64,000 nucleotides of DNA, taken from positions 8,732,001-8,796,000 of the forward strand of contig NC_092579.1 in the NCBI RefSeq assembly GCF_037975245.1, written 5' to 3'. This DNA is from Apostichopus japonicus. Its lineage: Eukaryota > Echinodermata > Holothuroidea > Aspidochirotida > Stichopodidae. Shown here one piece after another: positions 23,244-35,403 of this stretch. The notes beneath the pieces are model-generated. The model was given only the letters and a program-made list of their open reading frames with translations, was not told the DNA's origin and did no database searches. Within the stretch, counting starts at the first letter, position 1; each line of letters opens with the position of its first letter. A program made the translations under genes and the position numbers.

Positions 23244-24603
23244 GAAATATTCATCTACTTTGCTCTAAGCTGTCATTTCTCTACCTAAAGAAGCTTTTCA
23301 CAAGGCAATCACAATGTCAATCAACCAACGAACTGTTTCTTATTGCTTTCTACGAAGTCGGAGTAGGGCAAGGCACCGTTATCAAGGCAGTGGCTGCTTG
23401 TGTCAAAGGCAGCGATGGGCTGCAAGTGGAAGTTGCAACTGGCGGAGATCTAATAGCGTAGGTGAGAAACAGTTTAACTGCAGATGAAGAATGGGAACTG
23501 GTCAATTTTGCAAACCGCCATGAATTAACTTACAACGATAAGACCACGACTCATGAGACCAAATCTATGGTTAACACTGATCAATAATGTAGTAGATTCA
23601 TAGTTTCATATTAATTGTTTGTCATCACACCAAACGGCTGAACCTCCCAGCCTACGCTATGGTGATATACGTCACCAAGCTTCATTCATTCTTGTATATA
23701 TCTAATCACTTGCCTTACAGTTATCCTATTGAATAGACATGTGCTTAAACCAGCTACCTCAGTGTTATTGTATTTTCTTGTGGTTCTAGAGTCACCACAA
23801 ATCACACAATCAAACACAGGCAATCAACGAGGTCGTTTATTTGGATCAATGCCTATAAAATTATCTATTGTTTTTCTAATTACAATATCTCTGTTAGAAC
23901 TATTGATCATGTAGATCACAGGGCCCCGCGAAGGAATTCCATCACTTTTCGTCGTTGAAATATTTGTATTATACATTGTAAGCAACTGACTTTATTCCAG
24001 ACTGTCTTGCCTTACGTAACCTTTAATGTTCTACGTTATCGGAGAGGAATCCCCTGAGATCGACTTAGATCATGCAATTAGTAATATGTATCCTCCCTCA
24101 CAGGATGTTTTTTAGGTGACATTTCAAGAGCTAAAGGTGATATTGAAATGTAACCATGACTCATATTAACTCCATTTACCACAGGTATATAAAAAGGAAA
24201 GGTGAATTTTGTGCCTACTATTACCTTAATGGAAGTTATCGATAAAATGTATTTGGATCATTTTGAACATGACCAAATTCTAAACACATATGAAACAATT
24301 CATGTTTCCTTTTCTTTTGCAGGATTTGTGATTACACGTCGTAGCAATGGATTTTTTTTTGACTCGACAAACAGTATTTCGATTGCTTATGATTTTGGTT
24401 TAGGGCTCTACTTTAGTGGCAACACAGGACATCCAAGGTGTAATATCGATTGCGTCCACAGGGTGGCAACCCATCGGTACAACAGCAAATGGTCTCCTCT
24501 GCGTATGGAATGATGACAGTTCAGATGATTTCACAGCGAGAGATAACACCCGTCTACCCTGTGGGGAGCACTACTGAAGATATGCATTCGTTTGGTATTT
24601 CAT

Positions 24604-26060
24604 GTAAGACTACTTCTACAAATTAAACAGTAGAAAAGTAATTAAAGGTTTCAACTTAGCACGATGAAGGAAACTAAAATTCGACTACAAAGACGATGTT
24701 GACGATACCGAAGATGAAGATTGTATATGTAACGATGTAAATCCGGAGCAAAGACGTGTTTTAGAGCCAAAGTCACCGTAGAGGCTTGACATTTGGGTCG
24801 TATTGAAGCCTTCAATTGAATTGTTGCAATTGTGAAGATGACGACCGACCCATGTACCTTTTTCTTCTGGTGTGTAAGATAGAAATACCTGTGGTTATTT
24901 TAGGCAGTGCCAGATTACCGCATAGGTAGATGAAGCTTAGTGCCCCTGTTACAACTCGTTCTGGGATAACCCCCTCAGGTATTTTATTGATTACTTTACG
25001 TGTTTAGTTAATTGCATGCTAATTTTTTAGCCATGGTTTTGTGTATCCTTAAGCATTACGTAATCATTTATTGTTAACGAGTATCGGAATTCCGTCGGCA
25101 TGAGGTATCAATAGAGCAGTAAAGCCACGTGCTCTCTCTTTTCAATCTCGGTCTTGAACCGGAAACAAGCAAAACCGTAAGTTGCTTTTGTTTAATTATG
25201 AAATGGCAAAAGAGGCAGGGAAGAGGCTAAATTAAGCTTGAACGAGGAAAGAAAGAGAACGTGAAACTAAGAAAAGGAAAAGGCCGACGCTCGTATAGAA
25301 AGAAGGAATATTCATTGTGTTTACCATAAACGTTGACAGAACCCTCAGCAAAACATATACTAGGACCATAAGAAAGAATGCCCTATGAAGTATAGACGTG
25401 AAAGTTTAATAGAATATATATAGAAATTGATGACTTTTTTGTTCTATGTAACCGATATTAATTTTATTGTTGTTGTTAATAATTATACTGAACATTTGAA
25501 ACGCATATACTCTCTCTGTCCGTCTTTACGCCGTTGTCGACTGCTCTCTTGAAAAGAATCCGCGACAGCCACAAATGACAAGGGTCGTCAGGCTAAGCTT
25601 AAAAATATTGCATTTTCGGATTGTGTCTTTATAATAAGGGGTGCATAAGATTGCAGAGGGCGTTTATCTTGGTGAGTTTGAATTGATATGTGAATATTAT
25701 ATTAAATGGAAAACCTGTCCGGGTTAAAAGCAACTTACAGTGTCATCAATAAAAAACTATTTGACAAGGTCGAAACTGTTCGTTAATACGTTTGGATAAA
25801 CATACCTGTATGAAAACTGCTTGTATGAGCGTACATTATTTATATTTTCATATGACTGTGATATTTTAGGAGCGATTCGGCGTAACGATTTACACGATAT
25901 TTAGGCCTTACCCCTTTCTGCTAGGTTTAGGCTGCAGGTGCCTTCAGCTTATTTTGTATTGGAAGTATAGTGGTCATGCTATCCTAGCTATAACAGATCA
26001 TTGATTAAGGGTATGTTTGGAATACTGTGTATTTTGTTATTGTCACGTTTTACATTGTAG
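24604..26060. other. Intron-like interval of the broken receptor copy
   Basis: No additional exon, RNA or repeat was recognised between the VWD end and the post-VWD exon remnant. Confidence 0.45.
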
Positions 26061-26989
26061 GGGCAATCAACACGGCAGAATCATGTTTCTACTATCGTTC
26101 TGGACAAACTAACGCATATTTTACGAACTTGGAAACACACCATCACCTGGGCCACCCTCGAATCATTCGGTCACACCTAAAATGCTTGATGCAGTCTGTG
26201 GTAGAAATTTTGCTTGTGAATTTGATTACTTAGTAACGGGAGACAGTAAATTTGCCACTTTAATCCTCTTGGCTATAGAAGGGGCTTTGAATGTTCTCGC
26301 AGTAAACGAATCAGTTGGAAGTTAACACAAAGAGATACAATGATAAGATTATTTAACAATTAATTTCATCTGATTTGCTTACTGTTAACCATCAGGGTGG
26401 AAGCTAAAAGCAAGAAAAATAATCAGTATTCATTTATGTTTATCCGTTTGCTACCAACGGACGAACGTGTGACAAGAACAGCTAATGTAGGCCACACTGT
26501 GAAACTACATGTGACGCAGGTGCCGCAAGAATGATAAGGTGGCTGGTGAATGGAAAGAAGATGCCACAGTGGAATGATCTGACTTGGGTAATATTGAAGG
26601 AAGTGTCAATGATAGATCAAAAACTTTACGAGATAATCCAACGGGGGCGCCGAATGCGTGGGTTGCATACATTTATTCAACTTTATGTACACGAGGTAAC
26701 TTTCATTGTACGTGCAAACGTTTTATGATTCCTCATAAATAGGATCAGGTTGCACCCAACGCTGCAGCGGTCATATCTGTGATCAGCAAAATGGAATCTG
26801 GTAAAAGAAACCTTGGTTCTATATACCTGTCATGATTAAATGGCACAGTATTGTGAATGCCGTTTGGCTAGGTTCTCACTTACTCATTTTGCGATTGTAT
26901 ATTTGCGTGCTATGCTACTTCTACAAGTAATATAAATGTTAATAAGTAAAGTCAAAAATAAATCAGTAACAACAAAACTACTTTTCAAC

Positions 26990-27240
26990 ATATATTGCCA
27001 AGAACGTCGTCAATGTAAACATCAACATCGGCAACACTAACATTTCTCCATCAAAGGAAGTTCGTAATCTCGGTGTGCTAAATTGATAGTTGTCTTGCCA
27101 CCTACATTGATTGATTTTTCATGTATGTTTAAGGTTATCTTTCCATTGTATTAACTTGTGTAACTTTAATCATGTGTTTATTGTGTAGTTTTTAAAGATT
27201 TATTCTACTTTTGTAAAGCGCAATGATGCCGCAAATTTGG
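26990..27240 (+). mobile_element. Short LINE reverse transcriptase remnant
   Basis: A plus-strand stretch reads NINIGNTNISPSKEVRNLGV, the typical post-YADD segment of CR1-type reverse transcriptases, followed by TTTTGTAAAGCGCAATGAT, as seen near CR1 3' ends. Everything else of the element is missing. Confidence 0.5.
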
Positions 27241-28735
27241 TTCTAGAGCATTCTCAATTTTTGGATCAAAGCTTTGGATCTTTTACTTCCTATCCTTGTC
27301 CGTATTGACAACATTGATATATTCAAATGTCACGTAAAGCATATGTTCTCCTTTATTAGAGGTGGGTTTCATAATTAGGTTAATTTGTTACCTTTTGTCT
27401 TGTCCGTGTTTGCTTTTATACCCCACCATAATCCCTTCTACAGCTTCTATCCCTATTACAGCATCTATCTTTCAAGCAATATCAATATTGTCCAACTTAT
27501 CTATGATCTCAGTTCCAATTTATGATCATCGATTTGTTTTCATTTAGACAGATACTCATAATTCGTTGAATTTTTCTCCTTTATTGTTACTGGTTTTTTT
27601 ATATGGGTTACAATTACGTGTAAAATTATGGGTCAAAATTATGATTTGAAATACATATACAATACAGATGAAAATCAGTGTAGTCTACTGTTTGCTTTTT
27701 GGAAGTAAGAGTACTTTATGCTGTTAATGTTATTGTAGCAAATGTCAGTGTTTTAGTGAAGTATATGTTGTTTGATGGCATTACACTGGCTACGTAAAAA
27801 TACAGTAGGGTTCACTATTCTCAGCAGTTAGTGTCAATAGTCATCACTTGCATAAATCAACATTTGGTTTACCGATGAAGCGTGGTGTGTATAGGGGGTG
27901 GGGGGGGGGTAGGACTTGTTCTCTATCCCCCTAAGTGTTCCCGGGGCTTTTTGGCATTTTAGCACATTTCTCATGCACGGAAACGTTCGGTTCTCGAATG
28001 GAAGTGCGGTGGATATACAACATATGCCATCATCATATATCTTCCTACGGATGCGCGGTATATATTTATATATATATATATTATATTGAAACAGATTTAG
28101 TGGTTACACCTTCTTAAAAGAGCCTCAGTCGGCCAATTCGACCGAATCGTTCAGGATATTTTAAAAGGTTTCATCAAGATTCAAAACGACCTGTTTGTCA
28201 TTCGAATTCAAATTTTAAGCCGGTCACAAGTCGCCTTTCAAATGTTAACAGCACAAATAATTGTAATTGGTGTTTGCTTACCACCGACAGGTCTATTTTA
28301 AACCAATCAAATCCAAATTAAAGAATAAACGAACCGCATGACTGAGCTCTGTATTTATTGAACGAGCTATATACGTATATTTATATATATGTGTATAAGA
28401 AACTGATCTTTCAGAATGTCACTGAAACTTCCGTGCACCTGTGCCCTATAGTCGCATTTGAAAAAGGAAGTAGGACCACGGAAAGTGCGAAAGGTAGGAG
28501 ACTTAATAAAAAATATATTGAAATATATGTCTTAATGATTTTCTTAGGATATATCTTTTACAAACTTATCTTCATTCTAATGATTGCAATGTGTACTTAA
28601 AGGAACACCAGACCAATATTTCGTCTATGCCTTTATATAAATTATATCGCCCTTTTTTAATATGTCCAACTGCTCACACCCACCCTCCCCATTTCTTATG
28701 TAGCCCTCTTTCCCAGACGTATTTGCATCTTTTTC
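27241..28735. other. Intergenic DNA with no recognised gene
   Basis: Contains a G-run near 27898-27910 and short (TA)n at 28064-28083 and 28378-28390. Short frames here look like chance. Confidence 0.5.
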
Positions 28736-29735
28736 ATAGTAGATTACATAGTAGATTACATAGTCGATTACATAGTCGATTAGGGATGCACCGGATCCAA
28801 ATTTTTGGAACCGGCCAGAACCGGATTTTGCCGGATAGTACATGAAATCCGGTCGGATAAAATCCGGCCGGAACCGGATTTTTTCATTACACAAAAGAAA
28901 ATCATTAATACGAAGTAGAAGTATGAAACAAGGAGCAAATCTTAGGTGAGGTATACGCATATTACAAAGAAGATGAAATTAAGACCCATTTATGAGGCTA
29001 AATATGACTTGAAGCACTTGGTGTAATCTACATCCTTTAATAAAATAACTACAATATAATTGTTGAAAAGCTTGATACAGTATGTAAATTTGTTGCTGGA
29101 AAAATACTGCATACTACCTATGAAGTTTGTTTTAAAACGAGAAGCTACATTTCACAAATCTCATACTTTATACTGAATAAAAAGATTATTTAATTGTCGT
29201 AATAACACTACTATCTGTATTTAGAATTGCCTTTTATTATTCATTATTTGGTAACAAATTTTAAGCACAATATTAAACTGATGAAGGTTGCAAGAAACGA
29301 TTTCACTGCAAACTGTATTTGTTGTATATAGCTTCATATTATTACAGTACCTGTAGTTGTATTATTTTGATTGATCTTTAAGAAACAGTGGGTTAGACCA
29401 TTGAGAAAATTAAATTAAACAGGTTAAACCTAATTTTTCCTTACTGTGAATATTTTTATTAATTTTTGGAAATAGTTTACATTGATTAAGTTAATACCAA
29501 CACCTTTTTAAGGAATAATTCAGGCCAGATTTTGAAAAAGATCCGGCCGAATTTTGAAAAATATCCGGCCGGAACCGGATAATTGCTCACTATCCGGCCG
29601 GATAGTCCGACCGGACCGGATATCCGGTGCATCCCTATAGTCGATTACATAGTCGATTACATAGTCGATTACATAGTCGTTTAGTAGACAGTAGATTAAT
29701 AGATAGTAGAGTACATAGTTTATTGCATAGTAGAT
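28736..29735. repeat. 12-bp minisatellite interrupted by a hAT element
   Basis: Units of TAGTCGATTACA and TAGTAGATTACA lie at 28736-28780 and resume at 29638-29735. The array is split by the element at 28781-29637. Confidence 0.85.
28781..29637. mobile_element. hAT-type non-autonomous element
   Basis: 857 bases with perfect 16-base terminal inverted repeats TAGGGATGCACCGGAT, a classical hAT terminus, and an exact 8-base target duplication TAGTCGAT (28773-28780 and 29638-29645). The subterminal regions are rich in CCGG-containing repeats (for example ATCCGGCCGGA). The interior is AT-rich with no transposase. Confidence 0.92.
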
Positions 29736-30420
29736 TACATGCGGCATGTAGCTTTTAGAGCCGCGTGAATGAATTCATGGGAATAGGCTCTAATGATGGA
29801 AGCAGTACTTACATGCTTCTATATGCCCTTATTGATCCACATACTGGTATAGGTAACCCTCAATTCACCCAGTGCATATAGTTTTTCTCATTATTTTGGC
29901 TATTTTCACGCAATCTTTCATCTAACTGTGCATAAAATATGACCTTAGACATGTTCTTAGTGTTGATACGTTATAGTCCAAGAGAGAGAGAGAGAGAGAG
30001 AGGTGGGTGGAGGTGGAGAGAGAGAAAATGAAAACAAAATGGTAATAATACTGTTTGATAACGAATGGTCCTTTGAAAGCCAAGTTTTGTTGTCGGCAGT
30101 GCATGCCTAAAATGTTTAACCTCAGTATGCATTCAATGTCGATGTTCTCAGCAACTCTTTTTTTGTTTTTGTTTTTTGTTGATGTACTCATAATCACACA
30201 ATCACAACGATGTACTTTTTTGTCATGAGTTTGTTTACGTCACAGTGTCGAGCGAATGAATACAAACAGATCCTTTGTTTCAGTATAAAACGTAACCAAA
30301 CATTACTCGGATGTATTCGCGACAATATGTTTTGAATCCTTTATTTTCATAACCGTACATTTGGCTATATGTGTGGGCAGGGAGGTTCTGTCGTTTGTCA
30401 CAATGTTGTACGTTTACCAC
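29736..30420. other. Intergenic DNA with a (GA)n tract
   Basis: A (GA)n run at about 29983-30025 is the only recognisable structure; no gene was seen. Confidence 0.5.
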
Positions 30421-30429
30421 TAGCATTGA

Positions 30430-30775
30430 TTTGGCCACAACCAGCGTGTTTGCCACAAACCGTGTGTTTGCCACAACCAGTGTGTTTGCCACAAACCGTG
30501 TGTTTGCCACAAGCCGTGTGTTTTTCACAAGCCGTGTGTTTGCCACAAGCCGTGTGTTTGCCACAAGCTGTGTGTTTGCCACAAACCGTGTGTTTGCCAA
30601 ACTCCGTGTGATTTCCACAAGCCATGTGTTTGCCACAAGCAGTGTGTTCGCCACAAGCCGTGTGTTTGCCAAAATCCGTGTGTTTGCCACAAGTCGTGTG
30701 TTTGCCACAAGCCGTGTGTTTGCCATAAACCGTGCGTTTGCCAAAAGCAGTGCGTTTGCCACAAGCCATGACATG
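30430..30775. repeat. 18-bp minisatellite open in most reading frames
   Basis: About 18 or 19 tandem units of GTGTTTGCCACAAGCCGT. Because the unit length is divisible by three and nearly stop-free, frames stay open on both strands, giving hexapeptide repeats such as LVANTR, ACGKHT and WQTHGL (minus) and RVFATN and VCLPQT (plus). The longest frames reach 180 (minus, 30280-30822) and 198 residues (plus). No signal peptide, membrane segment or known domain accompanies them. A real repetitive protein cannot be excluded, but a non-coding minisatellite is simpler. Confidence 0.85.
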
Positions 30776-30869
30776 AGCATTCCAGTTTGCCTCAAAAGCA
30801 CTGATTTTTTTGCCGCAGGCATTGATTTTTCTACAAGCTATGGATGTGCCACAACTAGTGAATTGTCAA

Positions 30870-31173
30870 AAGATTCACACGGAGATTGCAGTAACTTTAC
30901 TGTATTTTTTAAAGTGTTGTACCTAAGTAATAACTGGATTGTGCTGATAATTCTGATACATCGGTAGCAAATGCTACTAGGATTACAGTAATTACTGAGA
31001 GTATGTGTAATCCCCAAAATGCATGAAACTGGATTTGTTGGGATTACACATATCCTCAGTTCTTACTGTAAACATAATAGCACACGCTACCGATTAATAG
31101 CACGATCCAGCTTCTTCTGTGATACAAAACTTTAAGATTTAAAGTAAATACTGTGGTCTCTGTGCGCATCGGG
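30870..31173. mobile_element. Long-palindrome MITE, copy 2
   Basis: A diverged full-length relative of the element at 17509-17811, with the same internal ATTACACATATCCTCAGT and the terminal CTCTGTGCGCATCGGG. About 304 bases, no gene. Confidence 0.75.
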
Positions 31174-31543
31174 TGGCATTTTCCACATTCAACGAGTACT
31201 TGATAAGAGTATTAGCTATAGATAATTCGGGAGAATGAGTCTAATTCTCCGAAAGCAGGCTGTAGCCCCTTCGTAAGTCAAATATATAAAAGTGAATCAT
31301 TCAATTTCAAAGTCTAGTTTTCGTCCGTTATTACATTGGACAAATATATTGGTTCTAAGAACGTCAATAAATATTGACAAAGAAAAAGAAAGGCCCAGCT
31401 CCGTGAAGGGTTGCATCAGTTCCGACCAATACGCTACAACTTCATCACCATATGAAGTCCCAATCGCCCACGAATTTATAAAGATAACAGTCTAGATAGA
31501 AATTTATCGGGAGGGGGTAAACCGTTATTAAGGGGTTCATTGT

Positions 31544-31807
<264 letters not shown>

Positions 31808-31879
31808 TCAACCGGAGTCCCACCCAAAGTAACCTAAGCGTCATGCAAGTAAAGGGCTTGTTCTAGAATAAAGGCTAAT

Positions 31880-32535
31880 TTCCAAACGACCTATGTATGC
31901 ACTTTTCACCGTCAAACTCCACTTAATTCAAGTAGTTTTTTTTACATGGTTTGGGCTACTCCCTACCGAATCAAGGCCTTAATCTAACAAAACCAACAAG
32001 ATAGTATTGTTGACGGTACTCTGTTTTTCGTCTGAGATAATACTGAACAGTTAACGAGGGAGGAGGGAAAATATTGTAGACAACAAAGCACTTTTCAGTC
32101 TCCAGCATATTTTCTTCAGAATTAGCAATTTGGCTAACCCTGTTTTTAACAATGCCATTTTCAGCTTCTATATATGTCATACAATTACTGGATAAAAGCC
32201 TGCCTGGATGAAAAGGAACACTGTGAAGTGTTTAACTTCCTTTTGAATATAATTCGTGATGAACTAAAATGACAAGAACAATGGTAACCAACTTTTCAAA
32301 AGCTGTCCGATCACACCTGCGCTTATGCAAGTAAAGAGAACACCGTTTTATGATGATGCCATACGTAACGTGTTGTAAAGATAATTTTAAAGGAAGGCCA
32401 AACACTACTCACTTGACCGAAAGGTGCCTAAAAGGTAATTCCCCATGTTATTGGGGCAACCTTTTAAGCATTTTGCTTACTTCCTTTATTCGTTTATTTT
32501 TTATATCTTTTCCCGTAAAACACAATTCACGACAC
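31880..32535. other. Intergenic DNA
   Basis: No gene, RNA or repeat recognised apart from the LINE end that begins at about 32536. Confidence 0.5.
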
Positions 32536-35403
32536 AATAATAATAATAATACATAATTTTTATATAGCGCCAAACAAACAGTTATATAATTCTCGTAACG
32601 CTTAACAAAATAATAGCAATTATAACATATATGCATTGGTGAGATACGTTTTTAGTGCTGATTTAAAACTGTTTACAGTATTACATATTTTTATATGTTC
32701 TTGAAGTGAGTTCCACAGGCACGGTGCACTGGATGTGAACGTTCTCAAACCGTAAGTCTGTGTTTTTACTCTAGGCATGAGTAACATCAGTGATGAATTA
32801 GAGCGAAGTGAGCGTGTGGATGATGGTCGGAACTGAAACAAGTTGGTGAGGTAGCTTGGTCCTACATTGTGCATACATTTGAACACCATCGGAAGTAGTT
32901 TGTAGTTGATTCGTTCACGTATCGGGAGCCAGTGGAGTTCGATCATGGTAGTGGTAATGTGATCATACTTCCGAGTTCAATATAGTAACGAGACGTGCGG
33001 CGGTGTTTAGTACGCGTTGTAGTCTGTCAATTTTACAGCCTATTTATCCATGCAGAATACTATTGCAGTAGTCGAGCTTCGACGTAACGAATGCATGGAC
33101 TAGCATTATACATGAATCTCAGTCGAGGTACTTTCTGATGTGACCAATGTACCGGATACTAGACAGGGCGCTTCGGCAAACGTGTTGAATAAGTCGATCC
33201 ATTGTCATGTGATTATCAAAAATGACACCAAGATTGCGGAGATGATCAGTGTAGTTGATACTGGTGTCACCGACGGAGACGAGGGGAATGGTGTGTGTTG
33301 GCCTAAACCGAGACGATATATGTATCACTTCTGTATTACTATCATTGAGTTTCAATTTGTTTGCTAACATCCAACTTCTTATATCTGACAAACAGTTGTC
33401 CAGACGTTGTAATTCTGAGGAGTGATTGCCACCAAAGCTTATATATAGCTGGCTGTCGTCGGCATAACACAGGTGCGTATCCAGGGGGGGGGCGTTGGGG
33501 GCGCGCGCCCCCCGGGTAAGGAAAAGAGGAGAGAAAAAAAAGAGAAGAAAAAAGGGAAAAGGAGGGGAAAAAAGAAAAGGAGGAGAGGAAGGAAGGGAAA
33601 AGAAAAAGAAAAAAGAGAGAAAAAGGAGAAAAGGAGGGAGTAGAAGATAGCCAAGACCTCGGGAAGAGAAAGATCCCTATTATATACACAGGGTAGCCAG
33701 TGACAGAAAAAGGATTACGGAGGGGGTGTGCGCCTCACCCTACCCCTTACCCCGACAACTCCATTTTTGACGTTTCCGTTTTTCCTCTCTCACTAATGTA
33801 CTTGAACTCGACCGAGTCGTCGGGGAACATAACGCATTTCGGGAAGGGGGCGACCGCCCCCCCCCCCGAGCAAATTTTCTTTATGACATCGCTAGTAATT
33901 TCAAAATAGACAATGCTTAGATGCAACTTACAAGGCCTGGGAAGTGTCATTTCCAGCGATCTGGGCGGCATTTTCGGCCAAAATTTTTCTTGTACGCTTC
34001 GCGCCAACTCATGGTGGCGCTTCGCTTAGATAGTTTGCCTACAGGCTTCGCCCTCCCTTGGCAATTACTCGCTACACGCCTGTTCGAATTTGTAAAGCAA
34101 AGAGCAGATATAACATCATATCAATGAGCATTGAAATGCATGTTCCACGATGTACAGCCTCAAAAACTGTCAATGTGTGTAGTCAAAGGCGTAGGAGCCA
34201 GATTGGATTTGGGGGCGGTAATGACTTGCCCGAAAAAAAAGCAAAAATTTTTCGCGCGCAAAGCGCGCATTCAACATATTGATGCCAATATCGTATAGGC
34301 AAGATCGGTCATTACATTGTATGGCATCGTCTACCTTACGGTCCGTCAAAGTTGCACAGTATACCGCCGGATGCTAATGTAAACAACCAAATGTCTTATG
34401 TAGATCAGGAGAAAAACCATACAGATCCATTTAGTCAAAACTCTCTTTTACAGTAGTAATGTCGGCCAAGCTTACAACTTTATTTCAATTACCAAGGAGA
34501 TCATTTTAAGCTATTCATTGCTATTTATTTTTCTTTCAGTAGGTGCCCAAAAAAAATGGGAAAACAATTGGGGGGGGGGGCTGCAGCCCCCGCCTCCTAC
34601 GGGACCTACGCCTATGAGTGAAGTGTTCGGTTTCGATATACCTCATATCGGAAATATCTCCTATTTTTCTGTTCCTTCAACCAAGTTTTGTAAAAGCCAT
34701 TATAAGAGGTTGCAATATTTCTACACCAAGAAATTAACTGTGTCGGAATTTTCCAAAATTTCCTCACCAACATTCTTCATTTTCCTCTACTCGTTCAATT
34801 TTGACCTGTCTGTTAGGGGTTCAAGGAGGTTTTTCTATATTGGTTGTCTATAGATTAAATTTTCTGCAACATTATGGGTATGTTTTCAAGTGATTTTATT
34901 CACGAGAAAAGTGAATTTTCAAATTCTCAACAAGTAATGGGCTTAAAACCTTGAAAAGTGGGGCTTTCGGATATTGTGGGCCGTGACGTAGAATAACCTA
35001 CAAAAGCAATGATCCATAGGACATGCAATCAGGTCGAACATGATGTGTGACTGGTGACAATCTTCAAAAGGTTATGAATGGAAAAAACTTTTGGGAAATA
35101 CTTGGTTCTCAGGCAAAAGTGTACATCTGGTTGCTCATTTTCAAGCCCGAGAAGTGCCATTTCCGGTGATCTGGGGGGTATCAAAACCAAAAATTTTCTT
35201 GTACGCTCCGCGCCAACCGATGGTGGCGCTCCGCTTAGATAGTAATTCGCGCCCCCCGGGTTAGAAAATCCTGGATACGCGCCTGTAACACATGTAAGTA
35301 AGTTAGTGTCGGCGCATGATATCACCAAGGGGCCCATGTATAAACTGAACAATGTCGGACCCAATACAGATCCCTGTGGTACGCCCCACTCTACGCCCCA
35401 CAA
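32536..35403 (-). mobile_element. CR1/L2-type LINE 3' portion, split by an insertion
   Basis: On the minus strand, 35403-35286 reads WGVPQGSVLGPTLFSLYMGPL. After the insertion at 33470-35285 the frame resumes with CYADDSQLYISF, the YADD catalytic motif of reverse transcriptase, then SWMLANKLKLND, RNLGVIFDNHM and, downstream, IELHWLPIRERINYKL with LWNSLQE. The 3' end is TATATAAAAATTATG followed by (ATT)n at about 32536-32552, typical of this group. Stops and frameshifts are present. The 5' part is missing. Confidence 0.85.
33470..35285. mobile_element. Composite TIR element inserted in the LINE
   Basis: Terminal inverted repeats CAGGTGCGTATCCAGG and CCTGGATACGCGCCTG, with a 5-base duplication TAACA (33465-33469 and 35286-35290). 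The insertion cuts the reverse transcriptase coding sequence exactly between PL and the YADD segment. The inside is mosaic: a purine-rich tract (33520-33645), two copies of the shared core motif (33988-34035, 35197-35243) and a possible nested element near 34186-34616 with ends GGCGTAGGAGCC and GGACCTACGCC. No transposase was seen. Confidence 0.8.

Larger units (their letters stand above)
22405..26803 (+). pseudogene. Broken copy of the MUC4/SUSD2-module plus Tie-like receptor gene
   Basis: Exon remnants in order: VWD start (22405-22539, CSGDPHMLTLDGNLYTFN); VWD middle (23358 to about 23560, GTVIKAVAACVKGSDGLQ, with an in-frame TAG); VWD end (24323-24603, [10 protein letters not shown], later frameshifted); the post-VWD domain (26062-26325, ESCFYYRSG, frameshifted); Ig2 (26450-26697, [30 protein letters not shown], with a stop); and part of EGF3 (26740-26803, GCTQRCSGHICD). 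Sushi, Ig1, EGF1, EGF2 and everything upstream of VWD are missing. Several splice sites survive. It is clearly homologous to 47399-53716 and clearly dead. Confidence 0.85.

Noticed and set aside
33342..33689. Phe/Ser/Leu-rich minus-strand frames
   Set aside because: They translate a purine-rich low-complexity tract within a transposable element.
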